A stretch of 23,073 nt of DNA, taken from a virus. The position numbers and the translations under genes are program-made. The stretch covers positions 1-23,073 of IMG/VR virus record IMGVR_UViG_3300049812_000032. One strand, given 5' to 3'. This document shows positions 1 through 6,879 of the stretch, piece by piece; the first letter of the stretch is position 1, and each line of letters starts with the position of its first letter. A model generated the notes under the pieces. It did no database searches, was not told where the DNA came from, and was given only the letters and a program-made list of their open reading frames with translations.

Positions 1-311
1 ATTGTCTCAGCCGCTTCAGAAGCTCTCTGCATGATAGAGTCCATAGAGTCTTCAATTGTTCCACTGACGAAACAGTTAAGCGCCGTAACATCCCTCGGAC
101 TTCCCATAGCAGATTGGACTCTGCCAGCAGCGAGGAACCGCATGTCCATAGTGATCTCTTTATACGCCCTACGATGTTCTTCATCATCCGACATTACTCC
201 TGCTTGTCTGTTAATGGCTTCTTCAAAGCTCTCGTTCTGAAGACGATACTTCATAGCGTGAAGATCGTCACATGGTTTGACTAGTGGTCCTACTGAGTTT
301 CTTCCGTACAT
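1..311 (-). CDS. Ribonucleotide reductase large subunit, class II-like (5' part only)
   Basis: Only the first 103 codons are present; the gene runs off the left end. Ribonucleotide reductases make dNTP precursors from ribonucleotides. The segment MRFLAAGRVQSAMGS, followed by LNCFVSGTIEDSMDSIM (residues 57-94), matches the N-terminal catalytic-barrel entry of class I/II enzymes, and Cys80 is the expected first redox cysteine. Class II (adenosylcobalamin-dependent) is inferred because SIO1/Cobavirus-type phages carry such an enzyme with this motif pattern; the fragment alone cannot exclude class I. The ATG at 311 is preceded by AAAAGGAGAAAG. It overlaps the end of the DUF1289-like gene by 22 bases and is last in the leftward run visible here, downstream of thyX, fitting a dNTP-supply role. 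Confidence 0.85.
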   Translation of the reverse strand, partial: MYGRNSVGPLVKPCDDLHAMKYRLQNESFEEAINRQAGVMSDDEEHRRAYKEITMDMRFLAAGRVQSAMGSPRDVTALNCFVSGTIEDSMDSIMQRASEAAET

Positions 312-451
312 ATCTGGCTTTCTCCTTTTCGTTTAATCTCTTCGATGGTTCTGTCACACCCTATGCAGACATCCCCTTCAAGCTTGCATATGCCTAAGCA
401 TACTTTAGTTTCAGTGGTGTGAAGTGAAAGTGATTTCTGAGAATTGTTCAT
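290..451 (-). CDS. DUF1289-like small cysteine protein
   Basis: A 53-residue protein with four cysteines in the pattern CLGICKLEGDVCIGCDRTIEEI (Cys18, Cys22, Cys29, Cys32), the signature of DUF1289, a short probably metal-binding domain in many proteobacteria and their phages. Its molecular role is not established. I chose the ATG at 451; an in-frame TTG at 481 would add ten residues but lies deeper in the upstream gene. The Shine-Dalgarno is weak (TTGGATC), so translation may be coupled to the upstream 67-residue gene, which it overlaps by 41 bases. Its end overlaps the start of ribonucleotide reductase by 22 bases. Family call fairly sure; function unknown. Confidence 0.8.
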   Translation of the reverse strand: MNNSQKSLSLHTTETKVCLGICKLEGDVCIGCDRTIEEIKRKGESQICTEETQ

Positions 452-614
452 TTTGATCCAAGTGTGCTTTGAAATCTTCAAGAGCTTCCATGATAAAGTA
501 AGTAACTGTTCTGTGGTTTATTGCTGCCATCTCTTCTATAAAGCACAGAACATCAGGGTCTAGTCCTTCGTCTACCAAAGCCTTGAAGTAAGCTTCTTCT
601 ATATACTCTTCCAT
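411..614 (-). CDS. Small acidic hypothetical protein
   Basis: 67 residues, rich in Glu and Asp with alternating hydrophobics, likely mostly helical, with no signal peptide, membrane segment or cysteine pair. I do not recognise the family. The ATG at 614 has a good ribosome binding site (GGAAG about 6 bases upstream) and starts 3 bases after the stop of the DUF6378-like gene, so it is part of the same leftward operon. Its 3' end overlaps the DUF1289-like gene in another frame by 41 bases, a fairly long overlap even for this compact genome. Confidence 0.75.
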   Translation of the reverse strand: MEEYIEEAYFKALVDEGLDPDVLCFIEEMAAINHRTVTYFIMEALEDFKAHLDQNEQFSEITFTSHH

Positions 615-617
615 GAT

Positions 618-896
618 TTACTTCCAATCCATAATTTGAGAAATCTCTCCTGCAATAGCGCCATATCCACATATGTCTATAAAGCTATCGTCTGTGCAGG
701 AATTCTGAACTCTGGCAATCTTAACCAAGATCATCATAACAGCTACGTCAGTCGGTGTAAATTTTACCTCGTCGTCAAAATAGTTGGACCAATAATCTGC
801 AATCCTCTTATGATTTAACCAAGCATCACCATAGTCCTTCTTACGATCTCCGTTAATCAGTTCCTTAGCTTTCTCTAATATATCATCACGTTTCAT
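618..896 (-). CDS. DUF6378-like phage protein
   Basis: 92 residues. The pattern ILEKAKELINGDRKKDYGD, then NHKRIADYWSNY, DVAVMMILVKIARVQ and DICGYGAIAGEI is typical of the DUF6378 family, common in phage genomes near nucleotide metabolism genes; function not established. The conserved GDR.KDYGD near residue 17 and the helical core make an enzyme or MazG-like helical fold conceivable, but that is inference. The ATG at 896 is preferred over GTG at 899 because AAGGAG sits 6 bases upstream of the ATG. The start overlaps the thyX stop as TGATG, so the two are translationally coupled. Confidence 0.85.
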   Translation of the reverse strand: MKRDDILEKAKELINGDRKKDYGDAWLNHKRIADYWSNYFDDEVKFTPTDVAVMMILVKIARVQNSCTDDSFIDICGYGAIAGEISQIMDWK

Positions 897-1573
897 CACT
901 CACTCCTTCTTAAGGCTGTCCAACTATTAGGATACAACTTTTCACAGTGTTTGTCAATACCCTTGGCTATCTCTCTCGTCTCCTTCTGACTGTCTTCGGC
1001 CATCCTCAGGTTACAGATACGAGAGAAAGCGTAAAGAGAACCTGTCCAGAACCATTGCGTATAAGCTGCCTGTGGTAGTACCATCCTAGCTTGCTCAGGA
1101 CACACACCCTTTTCGAGAAGATAGTCATAGGTCCACATCGCTCTATCAACAGACGATTGGTAAGGGTCCGTCATTAGATTTTTAGGGTTGATGTCTATGA
1201 TCTCATTGGACGATCCCTGCTTCTTGTCCTCTGAGTATTTCCGCCACACCTCTGGAAAGAAAAACTCAGGAGTAGTATCGACATATCTACGGGATATCTC
1301 GTTCCAAGCTAGACCCACCTGATGCTTACCCAGTTGTCTGGCTACGAAGATGGGAGCCTTGATTCTAAACTGTAGCTGGGGGTGGCTAAAGGGGGACCAG
1401 TGTTTGTGCTTGGCGAGGTAACCTATAAGATCAACATCCTTAGGCTTCATGTATTTTTTTACGACACCATCGTCATTCCAAAAGTTCCACTCGGAACCTT
1501 TATCAAATGAAACTCTGGCAGCATTTACGACAGTGAGATCAGAACCCATATTGTCTATCAGTTCAACATTCAT
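896..1573 (-). CDS. thyX: Flavin-dependent thymidylate synthase ThyX
   Basis: 225 residues, normal length for ThyX, which methylates dUMP to dTMP using methylenetetrahydrofolate and FAD/NADPH. The core signature reads RQLGKHQVGLAWNEISRRY (about residues 79-97), aligning with the classical RQ..RHR.AS.NE.S.RY motif but with KHQ for RHR and one extra residue before the NE.S. The C-terminal part MVLPQAAYTQWFWTGSL and FSRICNLRMAEDSQKETREI is also typical. The ATG at 1573 overlaps the preceding stop (ATGA), with GGGAG upstream. It sits between small operon genes and, with the dCMP deaminase at about 8.7-9.1 kb, gives a dCMP-to-dTMP route. Confidence 0.95.
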   Translation of the reverse strand: MNVELIDNMGSDLTVVNAARVSFDKGSEWNFWNDDGVVKKYMKPKDVDLIGYLAKHKHWSPFSHPQLQFRIKAPIFVARQLGKHQVGLAWNEISRRYVDTTPEFFFPEVWRKYSEDKKQGSSNEIIDINPKNLMTDPYQSSVDRAMWTYDYLLEKGVCPEQARMVLPQAAYTQWFWTGSLYAFSRICNLRMAEDSQKETREIAKGIDKHCEKLYPNSWTALRRSE

Positions 1574-1773
1574 TCGTCGTACTCCCTATTATACAACATA
1601 ACGTCGTCAAAGTCAAGATCATAAATTTCTCTTAGAACATCGATACGATCCTCAAGAACATCTGAGAATCTCTCTAGAATATCCTGACTAGACAACCCCA
1701 GCAACTCGCACAACAGAGGAGGATCAGTTACCTCTGATAGTCTCTCAATAAACTCTTTAATTGGTAAAGGCAT
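1570..1773 (-). CDS. Small hypothetical acidic protein upstream of thyX
   Basis: 67 residues beginning MPLPIKEFIERLSEVTDPP, then LLCELLGLSSQDILERFSDVLEDR. It is strongly helical and acidic, with no metal or membrane motif. The family is not recognised. The ATG at 1773 is chosen because GGAGG lies 9 bases upstream; a longer start would lie inside the endonuclease I gene without such a site. It overlaps the end of endonuclease I by 17 bases and the start of thyX by 4 (ATGA), so it is clearly in the same translationally coupled operon. Confidence 0.8.
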   Translation of the reverse strand: MPLPIKEFIERLSEVTDPPLLCELLGLSSQDILERFSDVLEDRIDVLREIYDLDFDDVMLYNREYDE

Positions 1774-2155
1774 CTGTAATATCCTCCAAGGTATACCACT
1801 TGAACTTCTCCTTCTCACACCATTCAGCCATCGTCATCTTGCTACCCTTCCTCAGTTTCTTGTTGGGGTTATAAAGAAGGAAGACTAGCTGCTTCTTCTT
1901 AGGGAGACTGTCCCTTATGGCTTTGTATTTCTGAGTGTCCCCTACTCTAAAGAAACCTTTAGCTTCCACTAGAATATCAATCCTGTTCTTGTCGTTACGA
2001 CCTACAAAATCAGGGATGTAATTCCGATGGACGACGTAGGGGACTTTCTCAGGTTCGTACTTACAGTGATCCTTTAGAAGGAGTCCCGCTGTTTTCTCAA
2101 AGTTATTCCGATACTTCGGAGGCACTTTTCTTAGACCGAGTAGCTTTGGTTTCAC
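1757..2155 (-). CDS. Endonuclease I, Holliday-junction resolvase (T7 gp3-like)
   Basis: 132 residues (T7 gp3 is 149). T7 endonuclease I cleaves branched DNA and helps break down host DNA and resolve replication/packaging intermediates. The catalytic set is visible: Glu20 (NNFEKTAG), Asp49 (YIPDFVG), Glu64 and Lys66 (ILVEAKGFF), matching T7 Glu20, Asp55, Glu65 and Lys67. The N-terminal GLRKV aligns with T7 GIRKV, which supports the GTG start at 2155 even though its ribosome binding site is weak and it overlaps the DUF1737-like gene by 53 bases. It follows the polymerase-exonuclease genes, as in T7-like replication modules. Confidence 0.92.
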   Translation of the reverse strand: MKPKLLGLRKVPPKYRNNFEKTAGLLLKDHCKYEPEKVPYVVHRNYIPDFVGRNDKNRIDILVEAKGFFRVGDTQKYKAIRDSLPKKKQLVFLLYNPNKKLRKGSKMTMAEWCEKEKFKWYTLEDITDAFTN

Positions 2156-2294
2156 GGGTCAGAGCCTGAGTCATGCCGCCTGTCTGAGACACGAAGGGAC
2201 TACCTTGGAGAGTCCATCCGTCATTCAACAGTGCAGTTATCTGCTCCTCAAAGCGATCATGTCGGGGCGTGTTGACTACTTTAAATTCAATCAT
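2103..2294 (-). CDS. DUF1737-like small protein
   Basis: 63 residues. MIEFKVVNTPRHDRFEEQI, ALLNDGWTLQGSPFVS and TQALTR match the DUF1737 pattern (a short beta-alpha-beta fold with a conserved GW..Q/G.pf), common in phages and bacteria; biological role unknown. Its lysine- and serine-rich tail (about residues 50-63) lies in the 53-base overlap with endonuclease I and may be a by-product of that overlap. The ATG at 2294 has GAGGAG about 6 bases upstream and overlaps the stop of the upstream nuclease by 8 bases. Confidence 0.85.
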   Translation of the reverse strand: MIEFKVVNTPRHDRFEEQITALLNDGWTLQGSPFVSQTGGMTQALTRETKATRSKKSASEVSE

Positions 2295-3195
2295 AGTTGT
2301 TCTCCTCTTGGTCTAGGTTGATCTCAGGGTAGGCATTACCCTTTCGATTTTTTGGTACGTTTACGACGGTAGTTAAGAACTTGGGACCAGAGCCAGTATG
2401 AAAGGCGCGGACTTCTGGATAACAAATTCTCTTGTATTGGCAGTAAGAGCAGGTAGTACAGAGTTTTAAGTTTCCTGATTTCCCATCCTCCTGTGGAGAG
2501 TAGCATCTTGAAGGTCGGTCTTCCTGCTTTACGCACTTTTTTACGTGTTCTATCCTTTCCTCTATGCTTTCTGAAAAGTGTTCGTGCATTGGATCGTCCT
2601 CGTTATCAAGGTCGTACTCAAGGACAGCAAGCTTACCGCTGTCACGATCCATTGCCAGCCATGCCCACTTACGTTCTCCCTCTGCATGGGCATACGCCTT
2701 GATCTGATCGACATAACCAAAGTCATCGTTGGCTGCTAGTGTACGGTCCTTGAACTTCATGAGTCCGTACTTGGTGGTGGACTTAACGTCAGTTACAATG
2801 CCGTTGATCTTACAGTCCATGTGACCCACCACACCACCGACAGATACAGCCTTTTGCTCATCGGTCACCTCATGTCCAGCCAGACGGGTGAACAGGAGGA
2901 GCATCTCTTCAATCATGTGTCCGTACATAAACTTGATGAGGGTGTAGGGCTTGATACGCTCACCACGGTAGCCGTTGTATGCAAACCACTGGACCAGATC
3001 GTTCTTGCCTACAGATGAGAGGCGAAGCTTACGTCCGTCACGGGGACCGGAGGTAGGAAGGAACTCCTTACGCATGATGTCCTTCATTGCCTCACCGAAC
3101 TTGTCGATCTCAGCTTCAACATCGACACCCTTGTCAGAGTTACGATCCTTCATGAGGGTATAGATATCTTCTACGAGAGTGTCGATACTTTTCAT
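2287..3195 (-). CDS. PD-(D/E)XK nuclease, RecB/Cas4-like exonuclease
   Basis: 302 residues. Nuclease motifs appear in order: GHMIEEM (residues 92-98), GHMDCKI with Asp127, TDVKST with Asp136 and Lys138, and DQIKAYAHA with Gln164 and Tyr168. This is the Asp...Asp-X-Lys...Gln-X3-Tyr pattern of RecB/Cas4-type nucleases. A cysteine cluster follows: Cys231, Cys246, Cys249, Cys252 and Cys258, like the iron-sulfur or zinc clusters of Cas4 and AddB. It occupies the position of T7 gp6 exonuclease, just after DNA polymerase, so a 5'-3' exonuclease removing primers or degrading host DNA is a reasonable inference. The ATG at 3195 has AGGAG upstream; the leader holds one TGGGAYRTCCCA palindrome. Confidence 0.9.
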   Translation of the reverse strand: MKSIDTLVEDIYTLMKDRNSDKGVDVEAEIDKFGEAMKDIMRKEFLPTSGPRDGRKLRLSSVGKNDLVQWFAYNGYRGERIKPYTLIKFMYGHMIEEMLLLFTRLAGHEVTDEQKAVSVGGVVGHMDCKINGIVTDVKSTTKYGLMKFKDRTLAANDDFGYVDQIKAYAHAEGERKWAWLAMDRDSGKLAVLEYDLDNEDDPMHEHFSESIEERIEHVKKCVKQEDRPSRCYSPQEDGKSGNLKLCTTCSYCQYKRICYPEVRAFHTGSGPKFLTTVVNVPKNRKGNAYPEINLDQEENNYD

Positions 3196-3212
3196 TTCAA
3201 TCTCCTATTTTA

Positions 3213-3224
3213 TGGGATGTCCCA
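3213..3224. promoter_or_regulatory. TGGGAYRTCCCA palindrome (copy 1)
   Basis: TGGGATGTCCCA in the 31-base gap between DNA polymerase and the RecB-like nuclease, about 10 bases from the nuclease ribosome binding site. Flanked by the recurrent AATC and TAAAA. Confidence 0.7.
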
Positions 3225-3226
3225 GA

Positions 3227-4957
3227 TTAATGGGTAGCTGCCCAGTTGTGTCCGACTTTGTACTCACCGTCCAGTGGGCATCTCAAATCCAACCTGTCAC
3301 CCGCCGCCTTGATACACTCTACTGCCAACCATCCAAACTTTTCTGCCTGAGTTTCCCTAACTTCAACTTGAAACTCATCATGGATATTACCAACAAAGCT
3401 GTAGTCTATACCATGTATGATAGCATACTCATTCAGTATTGTCAATGCTTTCTTCATAACTATTGCACCGGCTGACTGTAAAAGTGTATTCAAGGCTGCG
3501 TGTTCACTTCGGATTATCAATCGTCTACCGTCTAGTCCTCTGAGGTGGCCCCGCTTGGTTGCCCGTATGACTCGTTCCCGTAGAGTTCGAAGAGATGGTG
3601 TGTTAGAGAGAAACTTTTCTTTAAGTTCTGCTCCGTCTCTTCGAGAACCACCGACAATGCTTCCGATCTTGGCATCTCCTGCGCCGTAGAGGAAAGCATA
3701 GATAAAAGTTTTAGCGTTGTCTCTTGTTGAAAGGCCAGCAGCTTTCTGGTTTGCTGTATGTACGTCTCCGTTCGTGACTTCATGTGTGTACTCCTCATCG
3801 TTCATGTAGTGGGCTAACATTCTAAGCTCCAAGCCAGCGGCATCCACACCTACAAGCTTGAAACCTTTCGGTACTGTCCAGCACTCCCGGCACTCAGTAC
3901 CATACGGAGAGTAAGAGGCAGGAACCTGTGCCATGTTGGGGTTACTGTGCGTCATCCGTCCCGTGACTGCACCAATCGTATTGACCCTGCCATGCACTCT
4001 GCCGTCTTCCTCTACCGCTTCTATCCAAGACTGAACCTGTGCTGATCTCTTCTGTAGCAGTAGATACTCAGCGATTAGTTTGGCTTCGGGTATGTCCACC
4101 TCAGATAGAATACTCTCGTCAACAATGGCATGTCCTTTCTCCGTGAAAGAGGAGGGACTCCACCCGTAGAACTTCAGGTGCCTACCAATCTGTTGGCGTG
4201 AACCTAGATTAAACTCCGGCCAGTCTATGCGTGAAAATGTGCCACCAACGGTATCGATAGAATCCCCAAGAAAGCGAAGGCCAACAGAACTAAGGGAACC
4301 GTCCTTCTTAGTTTTTGGATGGACTTCTTTAACAAATACCGGTAGCGGCGTGAACCTTTTATGTACTTCATCTTCAACCTCCATACTTCTCTGTTTCAAA
4401 CGTGCTTGGATATCGAAAGCTTTCTCAAGGTCAAGCACCCAACCCTTGCGTTCCTGTTGAGACACGATCTCCTGAACCTTATGCTCCAGTTCGATGGACT
4501 CACCGGGAAACTGAGCAAGCCTTTCGCAGAGGGTAGTGTACAACTTGGCAGTCACCTCTACGTCACGCTCACAATACTTAATCATCTCATCAGATAGCTT
4601 GGTCCAGTCATCGTGGTCACCCTTCGCAAAGTGAAGACGCTCACCCCATGCTCTCAGGGAATGTCCTCCGTCTAGCTGTGGGTTGAACAGACGTGAGAGA
4701 ACCAGAGTGTCGATTACCTGTACGTTATCGAACGAGATACCAAGGTGTTCTTCTAGAACGGGCCTATCAAAATTAATGATATTGTGACCGATAACAATGT
4801 CCACATCATCAATATCCTCCTGTATCTGTGCAGTTTCTGCATAAGGTTTCAAAAAATTCCTCTTGCTTTTCGTAGTCAGTTCCATCGTACCTACCATCCA
4901 TACCTTGCTTACGGGCAAAGCGGTAGTTTCGATATCGAGTATAAGCTTCTTTGTCAT
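3227..4957 (-). CDS. Family A DNA polymerase with 3'-5' exonuclease (T7 gp5-like)
   Basis: 576 residues, shorter than T7 gp5 (704). Exonuclease: LILDIETT (Asp8, Glu10), IGHNIINFDRPVL (Asn59, Asp64), YCERDVEVT (Tyr128, Asp132). Polymerase: GAVTGRMTHSNPNMAQVP (residues 329-346), motif A VGVDAAGLELRMLAHY (Asp372), motif B RDNAKTFIYAFLYGAG (Arg412, Lys416, Tyr420) and motif C NIHDEFQVEV (His526, Asp527, Glu528). Tyr420 corresponds to E. coli Pol I position 762. The short length suggests the T7 thioredoxin-binding insertion is missing (inference). The ATG at 4957 is required to keep exonuclease motif I, so the 149-base overlap with the HNH gene is real. A palindrome lies 3 bases beyond the stop. 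Confidence 0.97.
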   Translation of the reverse strand: MTKKLILDIETTALPVSKVWMVGTMELTTKSKRNFLKPYAETAQIQEDIDDVDIVIGHNIINFDRPVLEEHLGISFDNVQVIDTLVLSRLFNPQLDGGHSLRAWGERLHFAKGDHDDWTKLSDEMIKYCERDVEVTAKLYTTLCERLAQFPGESIELEHKVQEIVSQQERKGWVLDLEKAFDIQARLKQRSMEVEDEVHKRFTPLPVFVKEVHPKTKKDGSLSSVGLRFLGDSIDTVGGTFSRIDWPEFNLGSRQQIGRHLKFYGWSPSSFTEKGHAIVDESILSEVDIPEAKLIAEYLLLQKRSAQVQSWIEAVEEDGRVHGRVNTIGAVTGRMTHSNPNMAQVPASYSPYGTECRECWTVPKGFKLVGVDAAGLELRMLAHYMNDEEYTHEVTNGDVHTANQKAAGLSTRDNAKTFIYAFLYGAGDAKIGSIVGGSRRDGAELKEKFLSNTPSLRTLRERVIRATKRGHLRGLDGRRLIIRSEHAALNTLLQSAGAIVMKKALTILNEYAIIHGIDYSFVGNIHDEFQVEVRETQAEKFGWLAVECIKAAGDRLDLRCPLDGEYKVGHNWAATH

Positions 4958-5234
4958 GGATCAGTGTCTCACCGTTTTTCAAAGCTACGTGTTCTAACCT
5001 GTGGCAGTTACTACATAGTATAGCACACTTCGCTGCTTCTTGAAAGAGTTCTTTGTTCAACCTATGTGACCTCCACTTGGAAGACTTCAATCCGAACTCC
5101 TTCTTTGATGGATCACGATGGTGGAACTCAAGAACCTCCTCGGGATACGTACCTCCGCATATCTCACAGGCGTAGTTGGTACGCATCTTTATGTACAAGG
5201 AACGATTAAGCTTTCCTAAATCAGAATTCTTCAT
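4809..5234 (-). CDS. HNH endonuclease, probably homing-type
   Basis: 141 residues from the ATG at 5234, which has GAGG 6 bases upstream inside the primase-helicase 3' end (14-base overlap). The HNH zinc core is clear: CEIC (Cys23, Cys26), LEFHHRDP (His38, His39), then CAILCSNCHRLEH (Cys74, Cys77, His78). The core occupies residues 1-82; the last about 49 residues lie in the 149 bases that overlap the start of DNA polymerase in another frame. Free-standing HNH genes between replication genes are typical selfish homing endonucleases, cutting related phage DNA near their insertion site. A host-DNA nicking role is an alternative. Placement between primase-helicase and polymerase supports insertion. 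Confidence 0.85.
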   Translation of the reverse strand: MKNSDLGKLNRSLYIKMRTNYACEICGGTYPEEVLEFHHRDPSKKEFGLKSSKWRSHRLNKELFQEAAKCAILCSNCHRLEHVALKNGETLIHDKEAYTRYRNYRFARKQGMDGRYDGTDYEKQEEFFETLCRNCTDTGGY

Positions 5235-6879
5235 CGGCAACCTCATGCACTTCAGGTGCTGCACCCGCCACCATACGTCCTGTGTCCATCTCATAGTACA
5301 GCCAGCCAGCATGTCCTGTCCGTCCTGTGCGGCGGCACTTCACAAGCTGCACCTTGGTACAGTTACGAGTGTAGTCATCGTCGGATAGCTTGTCGCGGCT
5401 GAGTAGCAGCGTGTTGAATGCTATCTGATTGATGGACCCAGACCCTTTCATGTCGTACTCGTTGACATCGTGAGGGTCTTTGACACTAGGCTTACGCAGA
5501 TGGGACACGATGATGATAGCCGCGTTGGTTTCCTTGGCAATCTTCAGGCACCTGTCCATGAAGTCATCGATCAACCCGTTCTCGTTGGACTGCACCGCAG
5601 CCTGTAGAGGATCAAGGATAATCACTTCGCAGTCTAGTCCCTTGATGAGGTAGCGCATACGAGAGAACAGGTCGTCAATGTCAGATGATCCCATGTGGTC
5701 ATCGATATGAATCCTGTCGCTCTCCTTCACCTCTTCGTAGAACTTACGGTAACCACTGTAGTCCCGCTCCTCCTCCGGTATCTGCTTGATGTTCACACCA
5801 CCCACGACACTGACCACGTTCTCCGTAGTCTCACCGATGGATGACTCAAGGAACACCGCACCGATCCTTCGGTTCGTCTCCTTGTACATACCGTACAACA
5901 GGTTAGTAACGAAAGTGGTCTTACCTACAGATGTTAAGGCACCGATCACGGTCACCTCCCCTGCCCCCATGCCACCGTTCATCATCTTGTTGAGCGTACC
6001 AAACGAGGAAGGGAAGGGGATAATCTCCGCCTTGCCACGGTTGACGAACGCATCCCAGCAAGTCTCGTCAGACAGTGAGATGACACCGGCAGGTTTATAC
6101 TCCTCCGCTCCCCACCATGACTTCACGAACTGCTGCACCTTACCACGCTGTAGCATCTCTCCTGCATCCTTGAGCGGGAGGGACACCACCTTGGCCTTGC
6201 CCGGTGAGAAGATAGACATCACTTCCTGAGATGCTTTCTTTCCAGCCGCATCATTATCAAAGCAGATGACTACCTTCTCGAACGTCTCCAGCCACTCCAG
6301 ACTTTCCTTGATGTCCTTCGATGCTGCCGCTGCACCACGCTTCAGACTGACGACGGGATACTTCCCATCGAACATCTCAGCCACAGCCATAGCATCTATC
6401 TCACCCTCGGTAACAGTCACGAACTTACCGCCCTTGCTCCAGACATTCTGTCCGAACAGACCAGTGCCTTCCAATGTGCCCGTGGTATAGAACTCCTTGC
6501 TTGGGCAGTTGCGTACTTTGGTTCCGACTACATCACCACCCTGTTCGTGGTAGGGGTAGTGGTGCTTGAGTGTCTGACCAGTTTCTCTGTCATGCTCCAG
6601 CGTCACGCCGTACTTCTCAACGATCCGCTGGGATATCTTCCTGTCACTAATTGGTCCTGATACACCAACCATCTCTAGTCCTCTCGTTTTATGGGATGAT
6701 CCCAGATTTTCTGTGGGTAGTGTGGAGGGATCGATTGATCCCCCCGACACCACATGACCACACTTGAAGCAGTACCCATGCCCATCATCGTAGACTGCGA
6801 GGTTGTCACCTGACTTGTCCTCGCCACTCTCCCTGCATGATGGACACGGAGCCTTGCCAATGAAGGTGGACTCCCCCAT
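5221..6879 (-). CDS. Primase-helicase (T7 gp4-like)
   Basis: 552 residues (T7 gp4 is 566). An N-terminal zinc-binding domain carries CPSC (Cys12, Cys15) and CFKC (Cys37, Cys40). The TOPRIM primase has VTEGEIDAMAVAE (Glu158, Glu160, Asp162) and CFDNDAAGKKA (Asp208, Asp210). The RecA-type ring helicase has GALTSVGKT (313-321, Walker A, Lys320), VIILDPL (Walker B, Asp423), IIIVSHLRKP (His460) and LVKCRRTGRTG near 512-522. The acidic tail ends DEEF, like T7 gp4, where the tail contacts polymerase. It unwinds DNA and makes primers at the fork. The start overlaps the SSB stop as TGATG. A 13-bp variant of the phage palindrome lies inside it at 6692-6704. Confidence 0.97.
   Translation of the reverse strand: MGESTFIGKAPCPSCRESGEDKSGDNLAVYDDGHGYCFKCGHVVSGGSIDPSTLPTENLGSSHKTRGLEMVGVSGPISDRKISQRIVEKYGVTLEHDRETGQTLKHHYPYHEQGGDVVGTKVRNCPSKEFYTTGTLEGTGLFGQNVWSKGGKFVTVTEGEIDAMAVAEMFDGKYPVVSLKRGAAAASKDIKESLEWLETFEKVVICFDNDAAGKKASQEVMSIFSPGKAKVVSLPLKDAGEMLQRGKVQQFVKSWWGAEEYKPAGVISLSDETCWDAFVNRGKAEIIPFPSSFGTLNKMMNGGMGAGEVTVIGALTSVGKTTFVTNLLYGMYKETNRRIGAVFLESSIGETTENVVSVVGGVNIKQIPEEERDYSGYRKFYEEVKESDRIHIDDHMGSSDIDDLFSRMRYLIKGLDCEVIILDPLQAAVQSNENGLIDDFMDRCLKIAKETNAAIIIVSHLRKPSVKDPHDVNEYDMKGSGSINQIAFNTLLLSRDKLSDDDYTRNCTKVQLVKCRRTGRTGHAGWLYYEMDTGRMVAGAAPEVHEVADEEF
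6692..6704. promoter_or_regulatory. 13-bp variant of the palindrome (copy 2), inside primase-helicase
   Basis: TGGGATGATCCCA with the same AGATTTT and TTTTA flanks as other copies, but within codons 59-63 of primase-helicase (Leu-Gly-Ser-Ser-His), in the linker after the zinc domain. The centre has one extra base. Confidence 0.55.

Noticed and set aside
2493-3163. Rightward open frames opposite the nuclease and polymerase genes
   Set aside because: They lie antisense to well-supported genes, have no ribosome binding sites or recognisable domains, and reflect codon bias of the real strand.
3532-3798. An 88-codon leftward frame inside DNA polymerase
   Set aside because: Lies wholly within the polymerase palm region in another frame, with no protein family resemblance.
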